Source: Eubacteriales bacterium
GTDB taxonomy: Bacteria; Bacillota; Clostridia; Christensenellales; SZUA-584
Length of the DNA: 5,457 nucleotides
NCBI GenBank assembly: GCA_028711205.1
Contig: JAQTSP010000166.1
Coordinates: forward strand, 1-5,457
Direction: 5' to 3'
In this document: piece after piece, positions 1 to 5,457 of the stretch
How the letters are laid out: each line of letters opens with the position of its first letter
Numbering within the stretch: position 1 is the first letter of the stretch
Made by a program: the position numbers and the translations under genes
Notes under the pieces: generated by a model
Seen by the model: the letters and a program-made list of their open reading frames with translations, nothing else
Told to the model about the DNA's origin: nothing
The model's database searches: none

Positions 1-1233
1 GAGATTGACGGCGAAGGGTCGGTGGGCCTTGTCACGTATATCAGAACAGACTCGACAAGGGTGTCTGACGAGGCATTGTCCGAGGTCAGGTCGCATATCG
101 AGACCGTATACGGCAAGGATTACCTGCCCGAGTCGCCGAACTATTATAAAAAATCGAAGAAAGCGCAGGATGCGCACGAGGCGATACGCCCGTCACATAT
201 GGAATATACACCGGAGTCGTTGAAAGACACGCTCTCGAAAGACCAGTACAAGCTATATAAGCTGATATACAGCCGGTTCGTCGCGAGCCAGATGAACCCG
301 TCCGTATTCGAAACGATGGCGGCCGAGCTTTTGGCCGGTGGCTATACGTTTAAGGCGGCCGGGTCAAGGATGCTGTTTAAGGGATATACCGCAGCGTATA
401 CCGGCGACGATGAACAGCAAAAAGACACGATACTGCCGCCGCTGCATAAAGACGAGGTATGCCCGGCTGTAGATATAACGCCTAAACAGAACTTTACGCA
501 GCCGCCCGGCCGCTATACCGAAGCGACGCTGGTACGCGCGCTGGAGGAAAAAGGCATCGGCCGTCCGAGCACATACGCGCCGATCATCTCGACGATACAG
601 GACAGAAAGTATATCGAAAAAGAGGGCCGCACACTCAAGCCCACAGAGCTTGGCGTGATCGTCAACAAACTGATGAAAGAGAATTTCTCCGACATTGTCG
701 ATGTCGAATTTACCGCCGATCTTGAAAACAAGCTTGACGATATAGAAAACGGCGGCAAGCAATGGAAGAAGCTTTTGCGCGATTTTTACGCGCCGTTTGA
801 AGAGACGCTGGAGCGCGCCGACAAGAACGTCGAGCGCGTCGTGCTCCCCGTCAAAGAATCGGATATCGTCTGCGAGAAGTGCGGTAGGACGATGGTCTAC
901 AAAGACGGGCGTTTCGGGCAATTTCTTGCGTGTCCGGGATACCCCGAGTGCAAGAACACAAAACCGATCATTAAATATATCGACACGCCGTGCCCCAAAT
1001 GCGGTAAACGCATCGTCGAAAAACGTTCGGCAAAGACCAAAAAAACGTTTTATGGCTGTGAGGGTTACCCTGAGTGCGATTTTCTGTCGTGGGATATGCC
1101 GATCGCCGACAAGTGCGAAGAGTGCGGCGGCATGATGGTGCTGCGGCGCCTCAGTAACGGCAACAGCTATAAAAAATGCGCGAATACGGATTGCACGACA
1201 AACCAGCGCAAGAAGACGGATGACAAAGAATAA
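1..1233 (+). CDS. topA: DNA topoisomerase I (type IA), C-terminal part, 5' end outside window
   Basis: Type IA topoisomerase relaxes negatively supercoiled DNA by passing a strand through a transient 5'-phosphotyrosine break. The frame is open from base 1, so the GTG at 22 is internal and the fragment is the last 410 residues of a protein usually near 700. The catalytic tyrosine is residue 13 of the fragment (bases 37-39), in the family motif VTYIRTDSTRVS. The conserved block PPGRYTEATLVRALEEKGIG starts at residue 168. Three C4 zinc fingers close the protein: Cys 291/294/311/317, 331/334/353/359 and 372/375/393/398, followed by a short basic-acidic tail. All twelve cysteines are present, so this end looks intact. 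The last 14 bases overlap trmFO, the usual Firmicute neighbour. The N-terminal Toprim domain lies outside the window, so its integrity cannot be judged. Confidence 0.97.
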   Translation, partial: EIDGEGSVGLVTYIRTDSTRVSDEALSEVRSHIETVYGKDYLPESPNYYKKSKKAQDAHEAIRPSHMEYTPESLKDTLSKDQYKLYKLIYSRFVASQMNPSVFETMAAELLAGGYTFKAAGSRMLFKGYTAAYTGDDEQQKDTILPPLHKDEVCPAVDITPKQNFTQPPGRYTEATLVRALEEKGIGRPSTYAPIISTIQDRKYIEKEGRTLKPTELGVIVNKLMKENFSDIVDVEFTADLENKLDDIENGGKQWKKLLRDFYAPFEETLERADKNVERVVLPVKESDIVCEKCGRTMVYKDGRFGQFLACPGYPECKNTKPIIKYIDTPCPKCGKRIVEKRSAKTKKTFYGCEGYPECDFLSWDMPIADKCEECGGMMVLRRLSNGNSYKKCANTDCTTNQRKKTDDKE

Positions 1234-2539
1234 CGCTGTCGTGATCGGCGCGGGGCTGGCGGGCTGCGAAGCGGCGTATCAGCTTGTACGCCACGGCGTC
1301 AGTGTGACACTATATGAACAAAAGCCGCTTGCGTTTTCGCCCGCGCATCACAGCGGGATGTTTGCCGAACTGGTCTGCTCCAATTCATTCCGTGCAGACG
1401 GCCTTTTGAACGCGGTCGGGCTGTTAAAGCAGGAAATGCGCGAGATGGGGTCGCTCGTGATGCGGGCGGCGGACGCGACCAGCGTGGCGGCAGGCGGTGC
1501 GCTCGCGGTGGACAGGAACAAATTCTCTGGCTTTGTGACGCAGGCGATCGCGCAGAACGCGCATATACACATTGTGCGCGAAGAGGTGACTGCGCTGCCG
1601 GAAGACGGTACCGTTATTGTCGCGGCAGGGCCGCTCGTATCGGGGCCGCTTGCCGAAAACATCGCCGAAAAAACCGGCGGCATGCTATCGTTTTTTGATG
1701 CGGCGGCGCCTATCGTGACGGCCGAATCGATCGATATGGACAAGGCGTTTTATGCCTCGCGGTACGGCAGGGGCAGCGATTATATCAACTGCGCGATGGA
1801 CGAGGCGCAGTACCGCGCGTTTTACGGGGCGCTCGTGGGCGCGGACACGGCAGAGCTGCACGGCTTTGAGGATGCCAAGGTGTTTGAAGGGTGCATGCCG
1901 GTCGAGACGATGGCGAAGAGAGGCTATCAGACGCTTTTATACGGGCCGTTAAAGCCGGTCGGATTGAGTTATCCCGGTACTGATAAAATGCCGTTTGCCG
2001 TCGTGCAGCTTCGGCGAGAGGACGACGAGGGCCGTCTTTTCAACATCGTCGGGTTTCAGACGCATCTGAAGTTCGGCGAACAAAAACGCGTTTTTTCGAT
2101 GATACCGGGGCTGGAGAACGCGGCATTCATGCGCTACGGCGTGATGCACAGGAACACGTACATAAAAAGCCCGGGAGTTTTGAACGAATATTATGAGATG
2201 AAAAGCCGTCCAGGGCTGTTTGTCGCAGGGCAGCTCAGCGGCGTCGAGGGGTATATCGAAAGCGCGTCGTCTGGCATGCTGGCAGGCGTTTTCGCGGCGT
2301 GCGACTTAACGGGGCTGGAGCGTCCAAGGTTCAGCCGCAGCACGGCATGCGGCGCGCTCGCGGCCTACGTGTCCGGTTATGCCGGTGCGGATTTTCAGCC
2401 GATGAATATCAACTTTGGCATTATGAATACAATAGAGTTAAGGGCGTCAAAAAAGGATAAGAAACTGGCTGTTTCACAAAGGGCATTGAATGAGATCAGG
2501 GAGATAAGAGCAGCCTATAAAACGGAGGGATCATTATGA
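1220..2539 (+). CDS. trmFO: Methylenetetrahydrofolate--tRNA-(uracil-5-)-methyltransferase TrmFO
   Basis: This FAD- and folate-dependent enzyme makes 5-methyluridine at position 54 of the tRNA T-loop, taking its carbon from methylenetetrahydrofolate rather than S-adenosylmethionine. The 439-residue length is normal. The N-terminal dinucleotide-binding motif GAGLAG is at residues 10-15, with the acidic strand end at YE (32-33). AELVCSNSFRAD places Cys53 exactly where the catalytic cysteine of the Bacillus enzyme lies, and the second conserved cysteine, in FEGCMPVE, is residue 225. The C-terminal FAD segment GQLSGVEGYIESASSG starts at residue 337, followed by the FQPMNINFGIM signature. The ATG at 1220 puts the FAD motif at the usual distance. 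The upstream purine stretch AAGAAGACGG is only a weak ribosome site, so translation probably depends on coupling with topA. The stop overlaps the hslV start. Confidence 0.97.
   Translation: MTKNNAVVIGAGLAGCEAAYQLVRHGVSVTLYEQKPLAFSPAHHSGMFAELVCSNSFRADGLLNAVGLLKQEMREMGSLVMRAADATSVAAGGALAVDRNKFSGFVTQAIAQNAHIHIVREEVTALPEDGTVIVAAGPLVSGPLAENIAEKTGGMLSFFDAAAPIVTAESIDMDKAFYASRYGRGSDYINCAMDEAQYRAFYGALVGADTAELHGFEDAKVFEGCMPVETMAKRGYQTLLYGPLKPVGLSYPGTDKMPFAVVQLRREDDEGRLFNIVGFQTHLKFGEQKRVFSMIPGLENAAFMRYGVMHRNTYIKSPGVLNEYYEMKSRPGLFVAGQLSGVEGYIESASSGMLAGVFAACDLTGLERPRFSRSTACGALAAYVSGYAGADFQPMNINFGIMNTIELRASKKDKKLAVSQRALNEIREIRAAYKTEGSL
2524..2529 (+). promoter_or_regulatory. Shine-Dalgarno site for hslV
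   Basis: GGAGGG lies in the last codons of trmFO, 6 nt before the ATG at 2536 and 9 nt before the adjacent ATG at 2539. Both spacings are workable, so it does not settle which of the two tandem ATGs is used. It does fix the gene start here. Confidence 0.75.
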
Positions 2540-3066
2540 TGCAGGGAACGACGATAGTCGCTGTCAGAAAAAACGGAAAATGCGCGGTGGCCGGCGACGG
2601 ACAGGTGACCGTGGGTCAAAATACGATCATGAAACATAACGCAAAAAAGGTAAGGCGCCTTTTTGAAGACAAGGTGGTCGTCGGGTTTGCGGGGTCTGTC
2701 GCGGACGCGTTCACGCTGTCCGACCGGTTCGAGGCCAAGCTTGAGCAGTACGGCGGCAGCCTTCAGCGCGCCGCGGTCGAGCTGGCGCAGGAATGGCGCA
2801 GCGACAAGATGCTACGGCGGCTCGAAGCGATGCTGATCGCGGCCGACAAAGACGAGCTGCTGATCGTGTCGGGAAGCGGCGAGGTAATCATGCCCGACGA
2901 TGAGATCGCGGCGATCGGCTCCGGCGGAAGCTACGCGCTGGCGGCGGCCAAGGCGCTTCGTGAGAATACCGACCTGTCGGCACTCGAAATCGTTACAAAA
3001 GCGATCGCCATCGCCGGCAACATATGCGTGTTCACCAACAATAACATCACGGTGGAGGAGGTATAG
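2536..3066 (+). CDS. hslV: ATP-dependent protease subunit HslV (ClpQ)
   Basis: HslV is the N-terminal threonine peptidase of the cytoplasmic HslVU protease, forming a double hexameric chamber fed by HslU. The product has 176 residues, normal for the family. It begins MMQGTTIVAVRKNGK. By family alignment the nucleophile is Thr5, so a leader of three or four residues must be removed to expose it. GDGQVTVG (20-27) carries the conserved Asp21, and the Lys-Lys pair at 37-38 matches the active-site lysine region. Further on are VGFAGSVADAF, the GSGGSYALAAAKAL segment and the C-terminal GNICVFTNNNITVEE, all typical. The start overlaps the trmFO stop as ATGA, and a second ATG follows at once at 2539. 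hslU starts one base after the stop, as expected for subunits of one complex. Confidence 0.97.
   Translation: MMQGTTIVAVRKNGKCAVAGDGQVTVGQNTIMKHNAKKVRRLFEDKVVVGFAGSVADAFTLSDRFEAKLEQYGGSLQRAAVELAQEWRSDKMLRRLEAMLIAADKDELLIVSGSGEVIMPDDEIAAIGSGGSYALAAAKALRENTDLSALEIVTKAIAIAGNICVFTNNNITVEEV
3054..3061 (+). promoter_or_regulatory. Shine-Dalgarno site that sets the hslU start
   Basis: GGAGGAGG sits in the last codons of hslV, 6 nt before the ATG at 3068. This strong site, with the family-typical N-terminus that follows, shows that hslU starts at 3068. The same frame is open further upstream through hslV, but that part is not hslU. Confidence 0.85.
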
Positions 3067-3067
3067 C

Positions 3068-4447
3068 ATGTCACATCTGACACCAAAAGAAATTGTCGCA
3101 GAGCTCGACAAATATATTATCGGACAGGACAAAGCGAAAAAAGCGGTGGCGATCGCTCTCCGCAACAGGTACCGGCGCAACATGCTCGACCGTGAGATGC
3201 AGGACGAGATCACGCCCAAGAACATCATCATGGTAGGGCCGACGGGCGTCGGCAAGACCGAGATCGCGCGGCGTTTATCTAAACTGATGAAGGCGCCGTT
3301 TATCAAGGTCGAGGCCACCAAGTTCACCGAAGTGGGATATGTCGGCCGCGACGTCGAATCGATGGTAAGGGATCTGGTTGAGGCGTCCATACGCATGGTC
3401 AAAACATCGCGGCACGAGTCGGTTCATGAGAAGGCCGAGAAAATGGCGGAAGAGCGGCTGGCGGACGTTCTTGCGCCCATGCAAAAAAAAGGCGCGGCAC
3501 CGGCAAACCCGTTTCAGGCGCTTTTGGGGCAGGGGCAGGGTGCGCCGGCCGAGACTCAGGAAGAGCGCCAAAAGCGCATGACGAAGCGCGAAGAGACGCT
3601 GGCGGCATTGCGGACCGGGCGCCTTGAGGACATGATGATCGAGGTCGAGGTGCAGGATAATCCGGCGATCGGCATCGAGATCGCGGGGCTTGGCAGCGAC
3701 ATCAACATACAGGATATGTTCGCGGGGATATTGCCCAAAAAGACGAAACGCCGCAAGGTGACCGTCAGCGAAGCGCGGAAGATATTTGCACAGGAAGAGG
3801 CGGATAAGCTGATCGACATGGACGAGGTTGTGAGCACCGCGATCGAGCGCGCGGAGCAGGATGGCATTATATTCCTCGACGAGATCGACAAGATTGCAGG
3901 AAAGAGCATGGGCCAGGGCCCCGACATCTCGCGCGAGGGCGTTCAGCGCGACATACTGCCCATCGTGGAAGGCAGCACGGTGGTCACAAAATACGGCCCG
4001 GTCAAGACGGACTATATGCTGTTCATCGCGGCGGGTGCGTTTCATATCGCGAAGATATCCGACCTGATACCAGAGCTTCAAGGGCGTTTTCCGATCAAGG
4101 TCGAGTTGAAAAACCTGTCGCAGGATGATATGCAGCGCATACTGGTACAGCCAAAGAACGCGCTGATTAAACAGTATCAGGCGCTTTTAGAATCGGACAA
4201 CGTACGGCTGATATTCAAGGACGACGCCATCGAGGCGATCGCGAGGTTTGCCGTGATGGTCAACGAATCGTCCGAGAACATCGGCGCGAGACGGTTGCAC
4301 ACAGTGATCGAAACGCTGCTTGAGGATATCTCGTACAACGCCGGCGGAGACCATCCGCTGATTGATGTCGAGATCGACGCGGCGTACGTGAAAGAGCATT
4401 TGAAGGAGCAGATCAAGGACAACGACCTGCAAAAATACATACTATAG
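3068..4447 (+). CDS. hslU: ATP-dependent protease ATPase subunit HslU (ClpY)
   Basis: HslU is the AAA+ unfoldase that binds, unfolds and threads substrates into HslV. The product has 459 residues, usual for the family. It opens with LTPKEIVAELDKYIIGQDKAKKAV, the conserved HslU start. Walker A GPTGVGKT is at 57-64 and the pore loop GYVG at 90-93. The inserted I-domain spans roughly 110-245 and includes a Gln/Gly/Ala-rich stretch near 145-160. Walker B IIFLDEID has Asp271-Glu272. The arginine-finger region ELQGRFPIKVEL has Arg340, and sensor 2 GARRL has Arg408-Arg409. The protein ends DLQKYIL; this hydrophobic C-terminus docks into HslV in studied HslU proteins, so the pair looks functional. 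In Bacillus the next gene would be codY, but here it is a nucleotidyltransferase. Confidence 0.97.
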   Translation: MSHLTPKEIVAELDKYIIGQDKAKKAVAIALRNRYRRNMLDREMQDEITPKNIIMVGPTGVGKTEIARRLSKLMKAPFIKVEATKFTEVGYVGRDVESMVRDLVEASIRMVKTSRHESVHEKAEKMAEERLADVLAPMQKKGAAPANPFQALLGQGQGAPAETQEERQKRMTKREETLAALRTGRLEDMMIEVEVQDNPAIGIEIAGLGSDINIQDMFAGILPKKTKRRKVTVSEARKIFAQEEADKLIDMDEVVSTAIERAEQDGIIFLDEIDKIAGKSMGQGPDISREGVQRDILPIVEGSTVVTKYGPVKTDYMLFIAAGAFHIAKISDLIPELQGRFPIKVELKNLSQDDMQRILVQPKNALIKQYQALLESDNVRLIFKDDAIEAIARFAVMVNESSENIGARRLHTVIETLLEDISYNAGGDHPLIDVEIDAAYVKEHLKEQIKDNDLQKYIL

Positions 4448-4468
4448 AATACTAAAGAATACTAAGGC
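4439..4468 (+). repeat. Short A+T-rich repeat, 10-bp period, across the hslU stop
   Basis: AGAATACTAA is present as two exact adjacent copies (4446-4455 and 4456-4465). In another phase, ATACT recurs at 4439, 4449 and 4459, so a looser third unit reaches back into the last hslU codons. The first exact copy contains part of the hslU TAG stop. The function is unknown; a 10-bp period would put the units on one face of the helix, but chance slippage is equally possible. Confidence 0.6.
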
Positions 4469-4516
4469 CGGCGTTTGCGCATAATAATGCTAAACTAACT
4501 TTTTTGGAGCATAATT
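4448..4516 (+). other. Intergenic gap between hslU and the nucleotidyltransferase gene
   Basis: This is the only non-coding gap in the window (69 bases). It holds the short repeat, a G+C-rich patch (GGCCGGCG, 4466-4473), a weak 4-bp inverted repeat GCAT-AATA-ATGC (4479-4490) and a run of six T (4500-4505). The T run is not directly after a strong stem, so I do not call a terminator. No convincing -35/-10 pair is visible. Whether the downstream gene belongs to the topA-hslU transcript is therefore open. Confidence 0.5.
4506..4509 (+). promoter_or_regulatory. Shine-Dalgarno site for the nucleotidyltransferase gene
   Basis: GGAG, directly after a run of six T, lies 7 nt before the ATG at 4517. 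The spacing is normal and supports that start, which also begins the family motif KAIVMAGGEGTRLRPLT at once. Confidence 0.7.
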
Positions 4517-5365
4517 ATGAAAGCAATCGTGATGGCCGGCGGCGAGGGGACACGCCTGAGACCGCTGACGTGCCGTGTGCCAAAACCCATGGTCACGCTT
4601 CTTGACAAACCGATACTCGAATACACGGTGGAGCATCTGTTCCGGCACGGTATTTTTGACATGGCCTTTACGCTGATGTACAGGCCGTCCATGATCACCG
4701 ACTATTTCGAAAATTCAAAACGAACCAGCTTTGAATATTTCATAGAGGATTCGCCGCTTGGTACGGCGGGCAGCGTGAAAAACGCGGCATCTTTTGTCGA
4801 CGGTACGTTCCTGATTATCAGCGGAGACGCGTTGACCGATATCGATATCACAAAAACGTATGAATTTCACAATAGAAACGGTGCAAAAGCGACGATCGTG
4901 CTGAAAAAGATGGGAAATCCATTGGATTACGGCGTCGTGATCGCGGACGATGACGGCAACGTTGAACGGTTCGTCGAAAAACCGGGATGGGAAGACGTTT
5001 TCTCGGATACGGTCAACACCGGCATCTATATCCTGGAGCCGGATGTGCTCGATCTTATCCCCAAAGGCCAGCCGTTTGATTTCGCGAAAGACCTTTTTCC
5101 GCTGATGATGGACAAAGGGCTGCCGATATACGGATATATTGCCAAAGGGTACTGGTGCGACGTCGGCAATATCGACAGCTATATCAGGGCGCATGAGGAC
5201 CTCTTAAAGGGTACCATCGAGGCGAAGATCCTGGGACGGTGCGCCGGCGGTATATACGTGGGCGACGGCGTTTCTATCAGCAATTCGGCGCTGATACAGT
5301 CGCCCGGGTTTATCGGCAATGGTGCGGTCATCGGAGCACATGGCGAGGACGGGTATTTTGATTGA
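4517..5365 (+). CDS. Mannose-1-phosphate guanylyltransferase-type nucleotidyltransferase, apparently truncated
   Basis: The enzyme joins a nucleoside triphosphate to a sugar 1-phosphate, giving an activated sugar (GDP-mannose type) for glycan synthesis. Visible motifs are the nucleotide-binding GGEGTRLRPLT (8-18) with PKPM (22-25), SGDALTDID (102-110) with metal-binding Asp104, FVEKP (152-156), NTGIYILEP from 167, and YWCDVGNIDSY with Asp215. A left-handed beta-helix begins near 245 (GGIYVGDGVSISNSALI) but stops after about two turns. The last eight residues, HGEDGYFD, do not fit the helix, and the frame ends at 282 residues. Relatives with this layout usually carry a longer helix and often a C-terminal phosphomannomutase domain, about 800 residues in all. 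Phosphomannomutase-like sequence follows in another frame, so I read this as the 5' part of a broken fusion gene. The catalytic domain itself looks whole. The exact sugar and nucleotide are inferred; glucose-1-phosphate thymidylyl- or uridylyltransferase is less likely. Confidence 0.85.
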   Translation: MKAIVMAGGEGTRLRPLTCRVPKPMVTLLDKPILEYTVEHLFRHGIFDMAFTLMYRPSMITDYFENSKRTSFEYFIEDSPLGTAGSVKNAASFVDGTFLIISGDALTDIDITKTYEFHNRNGAKATIVLKKMGNPLDYGVVIADDDGNVERFVEKPGWEDVFSDTVNTGIYILEPDVLDLIPKGQPFDFAKDLFPLMMDKGLPIYGYIAKGYWCDVGNIDSYIRAHEDLLKGTIEAKILGRCAGGIYVGDGVSISNSALIQSPGFIGNGAVIGAHGEDGYFD

Positions 5366-5457
5366 AGAGATCGCGGCGATGATCGCGCCGGAGCATTTAA
5401 GAGTCAGGGAGATCGGCTGCGACTGGGAAGATATGGGGCGTGTCATCAGGACGATGT
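5340..5457 (+). pseudogene. Phosphomannomutase-domain C-terminal fragment, out of frame with the upstream gene, runs off window
   Basis: This frame is open from the ATG at 5340 to the window edge (39 codons) and is shifted relative to the nucleotidyltransferase it overlaps by 26 bases. It reads MARTGILIEEIAAMIAP, then a segment ending CDWEDMGRVIRTM. I recall that segment as close to the CPWE-x-KGRVMR motif near the C-terminus of phosphomannomutase domains fused to mannose-1-phosphate guanylyltransferases; there it follows a helix ending like LEYLARTG. Phosphomannomutase interconverts mannose 6-phosphate and mannose 1-phosphate, the substrate of the upstream enzyme. The phosphoserine loop, metal site and sugar-binding domains are absent, so this piece cannot be active alone. 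A genuine small gene is unlikely: the nearest GGAG (5333-5336) is only 3 nt from the ATG. The assignment rests on remembered motif similarity, not a search. Confidence 0.6.

Noticed and set aside
364..921. Minus-strand open frame of 185 codons opposite topA
   Set aside because: topA on the other strand is certain here, and the product shows no family motif.
2900..3067. N-terminal extension of hslU, since its frame is open back to 2900
   Set aside because: The extension would overlap hslV, encodes Arg/Ser/Pro-rich sequence unlike HslU, and the strong ribosome site plus the family N-terminus fix the start at 3068.
2812..3402. Minus-strand open frame of 196 codons across the hslV-hslU junction
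   Set aside because: It runs opposite two well-supported genes, and no domain is recognisable in its product.
3275..4081. Long open frame of 268 codons on the minus strand, opposite hslU
   Set aside because: It lies wholly opposite a gene with all HslU motifs, its product is rich in Arg, His and Leu with no recognisable domain, and it has no context. It is a by-product of the codon bias of hslU.
1544..4242. Four copies of the octamer GCGATCGC (1544, 3001, 3149, 4235), the HIP1 palindrome of cyanobacteria
   Set aside because: All four are in-frame Ala-Ile-Ala codons in genes that favour GCG and ATC, so codon choice explains them. The gene order points to Firmicutes, not cyanobacteria.
4479..4505. 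Rho-independent terminator from the GCAT/ATGC inverted repeat and the T run
   Set aside because: The stem is only 4 bp, half of it A-T, and the T run starts nine bases after it, so it does not fit an intrinsic terminator.
4838..4851. Perfect palindrome GATATCGATATC in the nucleotidyltransferase gene
   Set aside because: It simply encodes Asp-Ile-Asp-Ile in the conserved metal-site region, and nothing around it suggests an operator.

Overview
The window is one strand of tightly packed housekeeping genes, all on the + strand. It suggests a low-to-mid G+C Gram-positive, most likely a clostridium-like Firmicute. The order topA - trmFO - hslV - hslU is the core of the Firmicute codY-type operon. 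HslV has the short leader before its catalytic threonine that I associate with clostridial proteins. Shine-Dalgarno sites of the GGAGG type precede hslV, hslU and the last gene. Frequent GCG, ATC and ATA codons suggest a fairly G+C-rich genome. The genus cannot be read from the sequence.

Layout: (1) 1-1233 is the 3' part of topA (DNA topoisomerase I), cut by the window edge just before the active-site tyrosine and ending in three four-cysteine zinc fingers. (2) 1220-2539 is trmFO, the folate-dependent tRNA U54 methyltransferase, complete and overlapping topA by 14 nt. (3) 2536-3066 is hslV, the protease subunit, joined to trmFO by an ATGA overlap. (4) 3068-4447 is hslU, the ATPase partner, one base after the hslV stop. 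(5) 4448-4516 is a short A+T-rich gap that begins within a 10-bp-period repeat. (6) 4517-5365 is a sugar-phosphate nucleotidyltransferase of the mannose-1-phosphate guanylyltransferase type. (7) From about 5340 to the window end, a different frame encodes what looks like the C-terminal part of a phosphomannomutase domain.

The first four genes look co-transcribed and translationally coupled. HslV and HslU together form the two-component HslVU (ClpQY) protease. The genes usually found with them, xerC between trmFO and hslV and codY after hslU, are absent here.

The one anomaly is at the right end. The nucleotidyltransferase enters its left-handed beta-helix (hexapeptide) region, runs about eight unrelated residues and stops. 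The overlapping frame then reads like the tail of the phosphomannomutase domain that is fused to such enzymes in some bacteria. The simplest reading is an out-of-frame internal deletion, or an assembly collapse, that removed most of a two-domain enzyme. I see no mobile element, CRISPR array, RNA gene or novel defence-type system.
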